From NCBI GenBank assembly GCA_035351315.1, contig DAOPVX010000004.1, forward strand, positions 1 through 61,456: a DNA stretch of 61,456 nucleotides, written 5' to 3'. A program made the position numbers and the translations under genes. Below are positions 25,054-34,431 of the stretch, piece after piece. The notes under the pieces were generated by a model. The model did not search any database. It was not told the origin of the DNA and worked only from the letters and a program-made list of their open reading frames with translations. This stretch comes from UBA1359 sp029570385 (GTDB lineage Bacteria; Patescibacteriota; Patescibacteriia; Patescibacteriales; Patescibacteriaceae). Every line of letters begins with the position of its first letter. Position 1 is the stretch's first letter.

Positions 25054-26436
25054 TTAGCCGGCGGTTATGCCGCTTTTATCTAAATTTTTAAAATTAACCG
25101 TATTTTCATCAAAATATAAATCAACTTTACCGGTCGGACCGTTACGGTGTTTAGCAATGTGAATTTCAGCGACATGTTTTTCAAAATCGTTCAGGTTTTC
25201 AGTATCATAATTACGATCAGCCGCCTTGCGGTAGATAAACATGACGATGTCAGCGTCTTGCTCAATAGAACCGGATTCCCGCAGGTGAGCCAGCTTGGGA
25301 ATAGCCGGTTTAGTTTGTTCAACGGCTCGCGATAATTGCGATAAGGCTACTACTGGAACATTAATTTCACGAGCCAGGCCTTTGAGTGATCGGGTGATTT
25401 CAGCAATTTCTTGAACGCGATTATCATTAATCCGGCCGCGACCTTCCATTAATTGTAAATAGTCGAGAATAATTAAATCTAAGCCGTGTTCAGATTGCAG
25501 ACGCCGACATTTAGTCCGGATTTCCATAATATTACAATTGGGCGAGTCGTCAATATAAATTGAAGATTCAGCTAAGGCGCCCATAGCGTAGCTGATGCGA
25601 CCGAAGTCATCATCGTCTTCGCGGTCGGACAATTGGCCAGTGCGCATTTTCCATAAACTGATATTAGCTTCAGCGCAAAGCAGACGATCGACTAACTGCT
25701 CTTTGCTCATTTCCAGCGAGAAGATGCCAACCTTGGCACGGCTTTTAATAGCGGCCTGGCGGGCTAAATCTAGAGCAAAAGAGGTTTTACCGACACTGGG
25801 GCGAGCGGCCAAAATAATTAAATCGGATTTTTGTAGACCAGATAATAATCTATCTAAGTCGACAAAGCCGGTTGGCAAGCCGCGCAAACGGCCGCTTTGT
25901 TTATGCAATTCATCAATTCGGTCAAAAGCGTCAGTTAGTAGGCCGCTAATTGGCTGGAAAGATTGTTTGAGATATTGATGAGAAACGCCAAATAGTTTTT
26001 GTTCAGCCTGATCAAGGACTTGAGCTAAATCATCGTCTTCCCGGTAACCAAGTTCACCAATTTCTGAGGCGGCAGTGATAAGGCGGCGCAAGGTTGATTT
26101 ATGCTTGACCAATTCAGCATAACTGACGACATTAGCGGCGGTAGCTACGCCTTGCAGGAGGCTGGTCAAGTAAGAACGACCGCCAACTGTATCCAATTGA
26201 TTTTTAGCTTTAAGCTTATCGGTTAAGTTCACCAAGTCAATCGGTTCGTGGTTTTGGTAGAGAGCCAACATGGCGGCGAAAATCAGACCGTTGATATCGT
26301 TATAGAAATCTTCCGGTTTAACTATATCGGCGATCTTAACAATAGCCGCCTTATCAATCAATAAACAGCCAAGCAGCGATATCTCAGCTTCTTGGTTTTG
26401 CGGCGGCATTTTGATAGTGTTATTTTTGCTAGCCAT
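25054..26436 (-). CDS. dnaB: Replicative DNA helicase DnaB
   Basis: A 460-residue hexameric helicase. The N-terminal primase-interacting domain has PPQNQEAEISLLGCLLIDKA, followed by a linker and the RecA-like domain. That domain carries Walker A ARPSVGKTSFALDLARQA, Walker B LDLIILDYLQLM, and the late RESGSIEQDADIVMFIYR. I chose the ATG at 26436 (MASKNNTIKMPPQNQ), because the open frame to 26484 runs over its own promoter region. It is first in the dnaB-ybaB-recR operon. No intein is present, and the length is normal. Confidence 0.95.
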   Translation of the reverse strand: MASKNNTIKMPPQNQEAEISLLGCLLIDKAAIVKIADIVKPEDFYNDINGLIFAAMLALYQNHEPIDLVNLTDKLKAKNQLDTVGGRSYLTSLLQGVATAANVVSYAELVKHKSTLRRLITAASEIGELGYREDDDLAQVLDQAEQKLFGVSHQYLKQSFQPISGLLTDAFDRIDELHKQSGRLRGLPTGFVDLDRLLSGLQKSDLIILAARPSVGKTSFALDLARQAAIKSRAKVGIFSLEMSKEQLVDRLLCAEANISLWKMRTGQLSDREDDDDFGRISYAMGALAESSIYIDDSPNCNIMEIRTKCRRLQSEHGLDLIILDYLQLMEGRGRINDNRVQEIAEITRSLKGLAREINVPVVALSQLSRAVEQTKPAIPKLAHLRESGSIEQDADIVMFIYRKAADRNYDTENLNDFEKHVAEIHIAKHRNGPTGKVDLYFDENTVNFKNLDKSGITAG

Positions 26437-26479
26437 AGGGGGTAATTTAGACCGCTGTTGGCGGTGGTAAAGCCTTTTT

Positions 26480-26508
26480 ATCATACACGCTGTCCAGCTC
26501 TTTGTCCA
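26480..26508 (-). promoter_or_regulatory. Candidate promoter of dnaB-ybaB-recR
   Basis: On the minus strand TGGACA (plus 26503-26508) and TATGAT (plus 26480-26485) are 17 bases apart. A small ACCGC/GCGGT hairpin (26451-26465) lies in the resulting leader. Confidence 0.5.
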
Positions 26509-26520
26509 GTCAGTTTTACC

Positions 26521-26549
26521 TTGTCCACGACTGCTGGCCGTGATATAAT
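26521..26549 (+). promoter_or_regulatory. Promoter of the L,D-transpeptidase gene
   Basis: TTGTCC at 26521-26526 and a perfect TATAAT at 26544-26549 with 17 bases between; the start codon is 35 bases downstream. It is back to back with the dnaB promoter. Confidence 0.7.
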
Positions 26550-26583
26550 AGCGAATGAATCAATTAATTTTTATAGTGTAGTT

Positions 26584-27333
26584 ATGCCGCACAGGTTTTG
26601 TCCATTGCTAGTTGTCGGGTTACTATTGGTGGCTGTTCCAGCCCTGGCTAATGGTTTGCCTGATACTGATGGCGACGGAGTTCCCGATCAAGATGAAATC
26701 AATATTTACCAAACCAGCGTTGATCAGGCCGACACTGACGGCGATGGCTATAGTGATCGTCAAGAATTATTGGCCGGCTATTCGCCGCATAACCCGAAAA
26801 ATATTAAATTAATTGATAACGATCAGGATCAAGACGGCTTAAGCGATTTTTGGGAATTGCGTTTCAGCACTAATTTATTAATGGCCGATACTGACGGCGA
26901 TAATATCAATGATGGTGATGAGATTGACCAAGCGACTGATCCACGGCAAGTCGGCGCGGTTAAACTACCAATTAGATTGGATGTTTCCCTAAAACGACAG
27001 GAGTTGACTTATTGGCTGGCTGGCGTTAAGTTTAAGCAGTTTCCGGTTTCCAGCGGGGCGCCACGGACGCCGACTCCGATTGGTCAATACCGGGTTATTA
27101 ACAAATTACCGAAAGCCTGGTCGCCTTATGGTTTGTGGATGCCTTATTGGCTTGGCTTAGGTCGCGGACGATTTGGCTTTCATGAATTACCAATTTGGCC
27201 TAATGGTTATCGTGAGGGTGCTAATCATTTAGGAAAAGCTGTCTCACATGGCTGTATTCGCTTGGGAATTGGTCCGGCTCAATATCTTTATGATCGGGTT
27301 GATGTGGGGACGGTGGTTAATATTAATCGGTAA
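26584..27333 (+). CDS. Secreted L,D-transpeptidase (YkuD) with calcium-type DTDGDG repeats
   Basis: A 249-residue exported protein. A signal peptide (about 1-22, ending AVPALA) is followed by several thrombospondin-type-3/EF-like Asp loops (DTDGDGVPD, DTDGDGYSD, DQDQDGLSD, DTDGDNINDGDE), expected to bind calcium. The YkuD catalytic domain spans about 130-249, with H200 and SHGCIRL (C224 nucleophile). These enzymes make 3-3 peptide crosslinks in peptidoglycan or attach proteins to it. I chose the ATG at 26584 because it begins the signal peptide and follows the promoter; the frame is open to 26458. iscU follows by 21 bases and could be co-transcribed. Confidence 0.92.
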   Translation: MPHRFCPLLVVGLLLVAVPALANGLPDTDGDGVPDQDEINIYQTSVDQADTDGDGYSDRQELLAGYSPHNPKNIKLIDNDQDQDGLSDFWELRFSTNLLMADTDGDNINDGDEIDQATDPRQVGAVKLPIRLDVSLKRQELTYWLAGVKFKQFPVSSGAPRTPTPIGQYRVINKLPKAWSPYGLWMPYWLGLGRGRFGFHELPIWPNGYREGANHLGKAVSHGCIRLGIGPAQYLYDRVDVGTVVNINR

Positions 27334-27354
27334 TTATTAAGTAAAGAATTATTT

Positions 27355-27729
27355 ATGTTATATAGTCCTCAAGTTATCCAACACTTTCAAAAGCCGCACA
27401 ATCAAGGCAGCTTGGCTCATCCCAGCGCCGTCGGTCAAGTTGGCAATCCGGTCTGCGGGGATATTATGAAGATTTATTTACGGATTAAGAATGGCGTTAT
27501 TACCAAGGTTAAATTTGAGACCTTGGGTTGCGCCGCCGCCATAGCTGTTGCTTCGGCTTTAACCGATCTGGTTAAAGGCAAGACACTTGACGAGGCCTAT
27601 CAGATTACTAAAGATCAGATTATTGATGACTTGGGCGGCTTACCGGCACCGAAAGTACATTGTTCAATGCTTGGCGTTGATGCTCTGCATCTAGCGATTG
27701 ATAATTATCGCCAGCAATTAGTTAAATAA
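27355..27729 (+). CDS. iscU: Fe-S cluster assembly scaffold IscU
   Basis: A 124-residue NifU-N/IscU scaffold on which [2Fe-2S] and [4Fe-4S] clusters are built. The three ligand cysteines are all present: C34 in GNPVCGD, C59 in LGCAAAIA and C103 in VHCSML, together with D36. The LPAPK segment just before C103 matches the HscA-binding LPPVK position of IscU proteins. It is followed by nfu (3 bases) and iscS (2 bases), a compact three-gene module; no hscA, hscB or fdx is next to it. Confidence 0.93.
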   Translation: MLYSPQVIQHFQKPHNQGSLAHPSAVGQVGNPVCGDIMKIYLRIKNGVITKVKFETLGCAAAIAVASALTDLVKGKTLDEAYQITKDQIIDDLGGLPAPKVHCSMLGVDALHLAIDNYRQQLVK

Positions 27730-27732
27730 TTT

Positions 27733-27990
27733 ATGGTTATGGATAAGATTAAAAATTTGGCCTGGTGGCCAGAATTAGAGAAAATTATTGATCGCGAAAT
27801 TCGTCCCAGTCTGCAAATGGATGGCGGCGATATCCGTCTGGTTGATTTTGATGAGGCCAAGGGAATTTTGTCGGTTGAATTGCAAGGCCATTGCGCTCAT
27901 TGCCCGATGATGGAATATACTTTAAAGGAAGGTATTGAAGCTGAGCTAACAGCTCGACTGCCCAAAATTAAAAAGGTACAAGCCGTTTAA
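27733..27990 (+). CDS. nfu: NifU C-terminal domain (Nfu) Fe-S carrier
   Basis: An 85-residue single-domain Nfu protein. It contains IRPSLQMDGGDIRLVDFDEA and the cluster-binding C-x2-C (C54, C57 in GHCAHCPMM), then KEGIEAELTARLP. Nfu proteins receive clusters from the scaffold and pass them to target enzymes as dimers. Two in-frame ATGs (27733 and 27739) are possible starts. It lies between iscU and iscS. Confidence 0.93.
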   Translation: MVMDKIKNLAWWPELEKIIDREIRPSLQMDGGDIRLVDFDEAKGILSVELQGHCAHCPMMEYTLKEGIEAELTARLPKIKKVQAV

Positions 27991-27992
27991 TT

Positions 27993-29222
27993 ATGAAGGT
28001 TTATTTAGATTATAGTGCTACCACCCCAGTTGATCCGTTGGTTTATAAGGCAATGGAGCCTTATTTTTCTCAAGTTTTTGGCAATCCAGCTTCATTACAT
28101 CATTGTGGTCAGGCGGCTCAGGCGGCAGTTAGCCAAGCCCGCCAAACTATTGCTGATTTTTTTGGCGCTCAAGCTAAAGAAATTGTCTTTACTTCAGGAG
28201 CGACCGAAGCTGATAATTTGGCCGTTAAGGGTTTGATTCAGGGATTGTTAAAACAAAAGCCTGATTTGCGGCCACACATTATTGTTTCTAGTGTTGAGCA
28301 CGAAGCTGTCCGCCAGCCATGTCAGCAGCTAGCCAAAGAAGGGATTGAAATTAGCTGGTTGCCGGTTGATAAAAAAGGTCTAGTTGATTTGGTTAAATTA
28401 GAAAAATTGATTAAAACCAATACGGTACTAGTGTCAGTAATTTATGTTAATAGTGAGACCGGCGCCCGACAGCCGATTCGAGAAATTGGCCAAATGATTA
28501 AAAAAATTAATCATCGCCGCCAAGAAGATTGGCGCAAACGCAGCGGTTTAGCCAATAAGCGGCCGCAAACCGTTTATTTTCATACCGATGCCACCCAAGC
28601 GATTAATTATTTTGATTGTCGGGCTAATTATTTGCACTGCGATCTGTTGAGTTTTTCTGGTCATAAAATTTATGGCCCCAAAGGTATTGGCGGGCTATAT
28701 GTGCGGAGTGGTACACCATTGGCGGCTATTCAGCTCGGCGGTCATCAAGAGCTAAATCGGCGCAGCGGCACTTTGAATGTCCCGGGTATAGTTGGTTTAG
28801 CCAAAGCTTTAGAGCTAGTTAATCGCCATCGCGCCGCTGATAATCGAAAAATAGCGGCCTTGCGTCGCCGGTTGGTTCAAGGGCTAGTCAAGAATATTCC
28901 CGATATCATTTTAAATACTGATTTAAGCAATGCGAGTCCAAGTCATGCCCACTTTTCAGTGCTTTTGGCTGAAGGCGAGGCCTTGCTTTTGGCTCTGGAT
29001 TTAGCCGGCATTGCCGTATCCACTGGATCAGCGTGCGCGGCCGGTAGCCTAGAAGCATCGGCCACTTTATTGGCTATGGGTATTAGTCAAGAAGTGGCTC
29101 ATTATAGTCTTAGATTCACGTTGGGACGATTGACTACGGTTACTGAGATTAATTATGTTATTAAAAAATTACCAGCCATCGTTGCTCGTCTGCGGCGCTG
29201 GGCTCCAGATTTAAATAATTAA
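27993..29222 (+). CDS. iscS: Cysteine desulfurase IscS/NifS
   Basis: A 409-residue PLP enzyme that takes sulfur from cysteine for Fe-S clusters and tRNA thiolation. The N-terminus YLDYSATTPVDPLVYKAMEP is typical. The PLP lysine is K225 in SFSGHKIYGPKG and the catalytic Cys is C348 in STGSACAAGSLE. A basic insert of about 20 residues (173-192, NHRRQEDWRKRSG onwards) sits before the PLP site and is not usual. The gene is in operon with iscU and nfu and with a small membrane protein gene 1 base downstream. Confidence 0.94.
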   Translation: MKVYLDYSATTPVDPLVYKAMEPYFSQVFGNPASLHHCGQAAQAAVSQARQTIADFFGAQAKEIVFTSGATEADNLAVKGLIQGLLKQKPDLRPHIIVSSVEHEAVRQPCQQLAKEGIEISWLPVDKKGLVDLVKLEKLIKTNTVLVSVIYVNSETGARQPIREIGQMIKKINHRRQEDWRKRSGLANKRPQTVYFHTDATQAINYFDCRANYLHCDLLSFSGHKIYGPKGIGGLYVRSGTPLAAIQLGGHQELNRRSGTLNVPGIVGLAKALELVNRHRAADNRKIAALRRRLVQGLVKNIPDIILNTDLSNASPSHAHFSVLLAEGEALLLALDLAGIAVSTGSACAAGSLEASATLLAMGISQEVAHYSLRFTLGRLTTVTEINYVIKKLPAIVARLRRWAPDLNN

Positions 29223-29223
29223 T

Positions 29224-29637
29224 ATGCGCTTATTATTGTCTAAGTTGCTTAATTATTTCTATTTATTCGGTCAGAATTGGCGAATAACTTGGTCAGATAT
29301 TTGGCATGATTCCGGTCATCGCTGGTTAACTATTATTGATATTATTTTATTAGTTATTAGTTGGATTTTAGCTTTTTGGCTGGCGGCAGTTGGTCGTGGC
29401 AGTTTGTTAATTCTGCACTATAATATTAATTTTGGTATTGATTTAATTGGTTCAGCCAATTCTATTTACTGGTTGCCATTTGGAGCGACTGTGGCGGTCG
29501 TCGTCAATAGTTTGCTTTTACAGATTAATTATCCGGCAGCCAAACAATTGCGTTTGACCAGTTTAGCCGGTAGCTTGGCAGTTTTGATTTTGATTAATTT
29601 AGCTTTAGCCAGTTTGCTTCTAATTAATTTTTGTTAA
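29224..29637 (+). CDS. Small membrane protein of unknown function
   Basis: A 137-residue protein with three predicted membrane helices (about 36-60, 78-98 and 112-136). A short loop, VGRGSLLILHYNINFGIDLI, lies between the first two. I know no family name; similar small three-helix proteins occur near mur genes in Parcubacteria. It is tightly packed between iscS (1 base) and mraY (7 bases), which suggests translation from the same message. Confidence 0.65.
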   Translation: MRLLLSKLLNYFYLFGQNWRITWSDIWHDSGHRWLTIIDIILLVISWILAFWLAAVGRGSLLILHYNINFGIDLIGSANSIYWLPFGATVAVVVNSLLLQINYPAAKQLRLTSLAGSLAVLILINLALASLLLINFC

Positions 29638-29644
29638 GTGCTAT

Positions 29645-30697
29645 ATGTTTGATTTTTACATTATCCGTACCCTGTTATTAGCTGCCGGAGCTTTTATTTT
29701 TACTATAGCCTGGACGCCGTTGCTGACTAATTTTTTATACCGCCATAAGTTGGGTAAGAAAATTCGTAATAGCGGCGCAACGCCAATTTTTTCGCAACTG
29801 CACGCCGCTAAGAGCGGTACGCCGACCATGGGCGGACTGTTAATTTGGGTAACCACCTTAGTGATGGCGCTTGGATTATTTTTGGTTAATAAATTATGGC
29901 CTGGATCATGGCTAGGGCAACTCAGCTTTTTAAGCCGCAGCCAAACTTATTTGCCGCTAGGAATATTGGTTGCTTCAGCACTGATTGGCTTGTTTGATGA
30001 TTGGTTGGATGTTCGTGGCCGTGGCACTAAAGGTGGTGGCGGGCTAAGCTTGCGTTCCAGACTGCTTGTTTATGCGATCATTGCTTTGATTGGCGCCCTC
30101 TGGTTTTATTTTAAGTTAGATTGGGACATTTTTCATATACCCTTTCTGGGTAATTTTTCTTTAGGTTGGTGGTATATTCCGGTTTTTATTTTTGTCATTA
30201 TCGGGACGGCTTTTTCAGTTAACGAAACTGATGGTTTAGATGGACTAGCCGGCGGAACGCTGCTGTCTAGTTTTATGATTTACGGCGCCATTACTTTTTT
30301 AATTGGCCGCTATGATTTAACCGCTTTATGTGCGGTTATTAGCGGCGCGTTATTGGCCTTTTTATGGTTCAATATTAACCCGGCTCGTTTTTATATGGGC
30401 GATACTGGTTCAATGAGCCTTGGTATTACTTTAGGGGTGATTGCCATGCTAACGAATACGGCGTTAATTTTACCAGTTATCGGCTTGGTATTTGTTGTTG
30501 AAACTCTGTCGGTAATTATTCAGGTATTGTCCAAAAAATTGCGTCATGGCCGCAAAGTTTTTTTATCAGCGCCGATTCATCATCATTTTGAAGCTAAAGG
30601 ATGGACTGAGCCTAAGATTGTTATGCGTTTTTGGGTAATTGCTGCGGTTAGTGGAGCGCTTGGTGTTTGTATATTCTTACTTGATCATACTATTTAA
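29645..30697 (+). CDS. mraY: Phospho-N-acetylmuramoyl-pentapeptide transferase
   Basis: A 350-residue polytopic enzyme that moves phospho-MurNAc-pentapeptide from UDP onto undecaprenyl phosphate, making lipid I. The conserved motifs are all present: GTPTMGG (58-64), FDDW (117-120), NETDGLDGLAGG (193-204, the catalytic Asp region), GDTGSMSLG and PIHHHFEAKG. It opens the mraY-ftsW-murG-murC-murB run. No SD is visible ahead of the ATG. Confidence 0.96.
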   Translation: MFDFYIIRTLLLAAGAFIFTIAWTPLLTNFLYRHKLGKKIRNSGATPIFSQLHAAKSGTPTMGGLLIWVTTLVMALGLFLVNKLWPGSWLGQLSFLSRSQTYLPLGILVASALIGLFDDWLDVRGRGTKGGGGLSLRSRLLVYAIIALIGALWFYFKLDWDIFHIPFLGNFSLGWWYIPVFIFVIIGTAFSVNETDGLDGLAGGTLLSSFMIYGAITFLIGRYDLTALCAVISGALLAFLWFNINPARFYMGDTGSMSLGITLGVIAMLTNTALILPVIGLVFVVETLSVIIQVLSKKLRHGRKVFLSAPIHHHFEAKGWTEPKIVMRFWVIAAVSGALGVCIFLLDHTI

Positions 30698-30702
30698 TTT
30701 AC

Positions 30703-31896
30703 ATGAAATCGGTAGTTATTAAGAAAAAAACCACAATTGCCGAAAAGCGGTCGACTGCTCAACCGATAGCTAGAGTTACCCGTCAGCCGTTAGATCGTTT
30801 TTTATTAATTACTGTTGTTTTATTGTGCGCTATTGGTCTGTTTTGTTTAGCTAGCTCTTCGTCGGTAGTAGCTTATACCCGTTATGGTGATACCTATTTT
30901 TGGTTAAAGAAACAGGTGCTGTCAATGCTAATCGGTGCCGCTGGATTTTATCTGTTCAGTTTGATTGATTATCGGAAATGGCAGAAGCTGGGCGGCTTAA
31001 TGCTCATTATTGCGGTCGGTTTTTTATTAACTCTTTTTACGCCGTTAGCTCATGAACAAGCTGGCACGACAGCCTGGCTGAATATTTTTGGTTTTTCTTT
31101 ACAGCCATCGGAATTTGTTAAGTTATTCCTAATCCTTTATTTATCGGCTTTGATGGCTAAATTAGGGTCTAGTGTTAATCCCGAGGAGAAGCAGCGTCTT
31201 AATTGGTTTTTTTGGCTTGTTTTGGTGATAATCGGTGGGCTGATTCTAGCTCAGCCTGACTTAGGCACATTATTAATTATGGTGGCTACCAGTATAGTGA
31301 TTTATTTATTGGGTGGTGGCAGTTGGAAATTGGTTGGTCAACTAACGGCTGTTGGGATTATTGCTCTGGTTGCTGTTGTTTTTATTCGCGGTGGTTACCA
31401 AAAGGATCGTTTTTTATGTGTCTTAAAGCCTGGTTATAGTCCGGATAAGAGTTGTTATCAGGTTAATCAATCGTTAATTGCTATCGGCTCCGGTGGTTTT
31501 TGGGGGCGCGGATTGGGCGAGAGCCGACAAAAATATTTATATTTGCCGGAAGTGCAAAATGATTTTATTTTTCCGATTATTGCTGAAGAATTGGGTTGGT
31601 GGTTTTCAGTCTTTTTAGTATTGCTTTATTTCGCTTTATTTTATCGGGGCTTCCAGTTAGCTAAAGCGGCTCCTGATTTATATGGTCAAATATTAGCTGG
31701 TGGTATTGTTAGCGGGATAATGATTCAGGTTTTTATTAACCTTGGCGGTACTATAAATTTATTTCCAATGACTGGCGTGCCTTTGCCGCTGATTAGTTAT
31801 GGCGGGTCATCATTAATGTCTTTATTATTTGGTTTAGGGATATTAGCTAATATTTCTCGACAAGTTCGTCTGCCAGACAATTTACCTAAGTTATGA
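30703..31896 (+). CDS. ftsW: SEDS lipid II polymerase FtsW
   Basis: A 397-residue SEDS protein with a basic N-terminal tail of about 38 residues and about ten membrane helices. Motifs are FSLQPSEFVKLFLILYLS, LAQPDLGTLLIM, GSGGFWGRGLGESRQKYLYL, DFIFPIIAEELG and GVPLPLISYGGSSLMSLL. It polymerises septal glycan with FtsI. Its place between mraY and murG supports FtsW over RodA. Its stop overlaps the murG start by 4 bases (ATGA type). Confidence 0.94.
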   Translation: MKSVVIKKKTTIAEKRSTAQPIARVTRQPLDRFLLITVVLLCAIGLFCLASSSSVVAYTRYGDTYFWLKKQVLSMLIGAAGFYLFSLIDYRKWQKLGGLMLIIAVGFLLTLFTPLAHEQAGTTAWLNIFGFSLQPSEFVKLFLILYLSALMAKLGSSVNPEEKQRLNWFFWLVLVIIGGLILAQPDLGTLLIMVATSIVIYLLGGGSWKLVGQLTAVGIIALVAVVFIRGGYQKDRFLCVLKPGYSPDKSCYQVNQSLIAIGSGGFWGRGLGESRQKYLYLPEVQNDFIFPIIAEELGWWFSVFLVLLYFALFYRGFQLAKAAPDLYGQILAGGIVSGIMIQVFINLGGTINLFPMTGVPLPLISYGGSSLMSLLFGLGILANISRQVRLPDNLPKL

Positions 31897-32972
31897 TCAA
31901 AACTCGATCAAATAAAAAGATAATTTTATTAACTGGTGGTGGTACAGCCGGCTCGGTTATACCGCTCTTAGCTATAGCTAAGGTTTTACGAGATTACAAG
32001 TCAGATTGCCATTTTATTTGGTTGGGAACAAATCGGGGACCGGAACGCCAGCTGGTTGAAGAAGCGGGTATCAAATTCCAGCCGATTAGCGCCGGCAAGT
32101 TGCGCCGCTATTGGTCCTGGCAAAATATTTTAGACATCGGTCGATTAATTATTGGTTTTTTGCAAGCCAATTATTTTTTGAATCGGATTCGTCCGGATCT
32201 GATTTTAAGCGCCGGCAGTTTTGTCAGCGTGCCGATTGCTTGGGCAGCTAAATTTTATGGTATCCCAGTGATTATTGAACAATTGGATTATCGTCCCGGG
32301 TTGGCTAATAAATTAATGGCGCCACTGGCTAAAAAAATATTAGTGACTTTTGCTAAGTCCGGCCGTGATTATGGTCGCAAAGCTGTTTGGTTGGGGGCGC
32401 CGATTCGTCCGGATATTTTGCAAACAGTCGGCGACAACCCGAGCTTGCTGTGGCCGTTTAACGGTCAGCGGTCGATTATTTTGATTGTTGGCGGCGGGAC
32501 CGGGGCGGCAGGTATTAATAATTTAGTGGTTCAGCAATTATCCGGCTTAACTGAATTAGCCGATATTATTCACTTAACTGGTCGTGGTAAGTTAGGCGCC
32601 AAGCCGCAAGAGCATTATCAACCGCTCGACTTTTTAAACCAAGCAGCGATGATGGCTGCTTATCAAGCTGCTGATATCGTTGTCGCTCGAGCTGGTTTAG
32701 GCACTTTAATTGAGTTAGCCGCTCTTAAAAAAGTTAGTTTGATTATACCTATGCCAGCTTCCCACCAATTGGATAATGCCCAAGCCATTAAGGAAGCTGG
32801 CGCGGCCATTGTTGTTCCAGAAAAAGATTTGGTTGACGGTCAGCTGGTTCGTCAACTTAAACAATTATTAGCGGATAAACAAAAACAGGTTGATTTAATA
32901 AATAATTGGCCAAAGGCTATCAAAATAGCCAGCCAGTCAGAGATTATTCAGGTTTTTCAAGAATATTTATAA
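31893..32972 (+). CDS. murG: UDP-GlcNAc:lipid I GlcNAc transferase MurG
   Basis: A 359-residue GT-B glycosyltransferase that converts lipid I to lipid II on the inner membrane face. The glycine-rich N-terminal loop reads GGGTAGSVIP (15-24), where most MurG have GGTGGHV, so the conserved His is Ser at residue 21. The segment EQLDYRPGLANKL replaces the usual HEQNAVPGLTN. The C-terminal donor site has GGGTGAAGINN and RAGLGTLIELAALKKVSLII, then HQLDNAQAI. Context between ftsW and murC makes the assignment secure despite these changes. Confidence 0.92.
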   Translation: MIKTRSNKKIILLTGGGTAGSVIPLLAIAKVLRDYKSDCHFIWLGTNRGPERQLVEEAGIKFQPISAGKLRRYWSWQNILDIGRLIIGFLQANYFLNRIRPDLILSAGSFVSVPIAWAAKFYGIPVIIEQLDYRPGLANKLMAPLAKKILVTFAKSGRDYGRKAVWLGAPIRPDILQTVGDNPSLLWPFNGQRSIILIVGGGTGAAGINNLVVQQLSGLTELADIIHLTGRGKLGAKPQEHYQPLDFLNQAAMMAAYQAADIVVARAGLGTLIELAALKKVSLIIPMPASHQLDNAQAIKEAGAAIVVPEKDLVDGQLVRQLKQLLADKQKQVDLINNWPKAIKIASQSEIIQVFQEYL

Positions 32973-32973
32973 T

Positions 32974-34422
32974 ATGGACTGGCTAGCGATTAAACATATT
33001 TATTGTATCGGTATCAAGGGGGTTGGCATGACGATGTTGGCCCAATTTTTACAGAGCCGCGGCTACCAGATAACGGGTAGTGATGTAGCCGAGAGTTTTA
33101 TGACCGATCAGATTTTAGCTGATCATAATATTATTGTTCGAACCGGGTTTCAATTTAACGAACAACTTAATTCAGCCGACTTGGTTATTTATTCTACGGC
33201 CTATAATCAAGATAATCCGGAAGTCGCCTGGGCGCTGGATAACCGGCCGACTTTGACTTATGCTGAAGCCCTAGGCGATGTTTTTAATCAATATTATGGT
33301 ATTGCCGTGGCTGGTTCCCATGGCAAGACTACGGTTTCCGCTTGGTTGGGCTTTACCCTGTGGCAAGGTGGTTTAAAACCAAATGTCTTGGTCGGTTCAC
33401 GGGTGCCACAATTTAACGGGGCTAGTTTATTAGGAAGCTCGTCGTTAATGGTGATTGAGGCTGATGAATACCAAAATAAATTGCGTTATTTCCAACCAAA
33501 AATGGTGGTGCTCAATAATATTGATTATGATCATGCTGATTTTTATCCAACCCCGGCCGACTATCAGCAAGCTTTTATTGATTTTCTAGCTAAAATACCA
33601 ACTGACGGTTATTTAATTGCCAACTATGACGATCCGTTAATTCGTCGCTTGGCGCCGGTTCATTGCCGCGGCCGGATTATTAGCTATGCCTTAGATAATG
33701 CCGCCGATTATTTGGCCTATGATCTTAAAGCAGTCAATGGTCGGCAGTATTTTAAGGTTAAAATGGGTATTGATTTAGACGATATAGCTGAGGAAGATGA
33801 AAAATTGAGTAAATTAGCGGTTAGTAATGCTGGCAATCTGGGTGATTTCAGTACCAGTTTGCCCGGCCGTCATAATATCAGCAATGCTTTAGCGGTGTTG
33901 GCGGCTAGCGTGGAGCTAGGTTTGCAACTATATAAAATTCGTGAGGGAATCGCTGAATTTATTGGTACTGCTCGGCGCTTAGAAGTTTTAGGTCAGTTTC
34001 AAGGCGCCACCATTATTGATGATTATGCTCACCATCCGACTGAAATTAAGGCTAGCCTAGCGGCTTTGCGCCAGCAATACCCTGATTTTAAACTAAGAGT
34101 TTTTTTTCATCCGCACACATTTAGCCGTACTCTGGCTTTATTAGATGGTTTTGTTAATAGTTTTAATGAGGCTGATGAAGTTGGTATTCTCAAAATTTAT
34201 GGTTCAGCCCGTGAAGAAGCTGGCGGTATTTCCGGCCAAGAATTAGCCCAGCGAATTACGGTTAATCGCGCTAAAGCGGGGTTGAAAGACGAGGTCAGTT
34301 ATTTTGAGGACATGGCCAGACTGGATGCGTATTTGCGTCAATCGGCGAAAAGCGGCGAAGTCATTGTCTTAATGGGGGCTGGCGATATTTTTCGGATTGG
34401 CCAGCAACTTTTAGTTAAATAA
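32974..34422 (+). CDS. murC: UDP-N-acetylmuramate-L-alanine ligase
   Basis: A 482-residue Mur ligase that adds the first amino acid of the stem peptide using ATP. The N-terminal Rossmann loop is IKGVGMTMLAQ (14-24). The P-loop is GSHGKTT (114-120), and the central domain has EADEYQNKLRYFQPKMVVLN with NIDYDHADFYPT. The C-terminal domain shows DDYAHHPTEIKASLAALR and FHPHTFSRTLAL. It begins 1 base after murG. The related ligase Mpl is an alternative, but the murG-murB context favours MurC. Confidence 0.92.
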   Translation: MDWLAIKHIYCIGIKGVGMTMLAQFLQSRGYQITGSDVAESFMTDQILADHNIIVRTGFQFNEQLNSADLVIYSTAYNQDNPEVAWALDNRPTLTYAEALGDVFNQYYGIAVAGSHGKTTVSAWLGFTLWQGGLKPNVLVGSRVPQFNGASLLGSSSLMVIEADEYQNKLRYFQPKMVVLNNIDYDHADFYPTPADYQQAFIDFLAKIPTDGYLIANYDDPLIRRLAPVHCRGRIISYALDNAADYLAYDLKAVNGRQYFKVKMGIDLDDIAEEDEKLSKLAVSNAGNLGDFSTSLPGRHNISNALAVLAASVELGLQLYKIREGIAEFIGTARRLEVLGQFQGATIIDDYAHHPTEIKASLAALRQQYPDFKLRVFFHPHTFSRTLALLDGFVNSFNEADEVGILKIYGSAREEAGGISGQELAQRITVNRAKAGLKDEVSYFEDMARLDAYLRQSAKSGEVIVLMGAGDIFRIGQQLLVK

Positions 34423-34431
34423 ATTTAAAAT

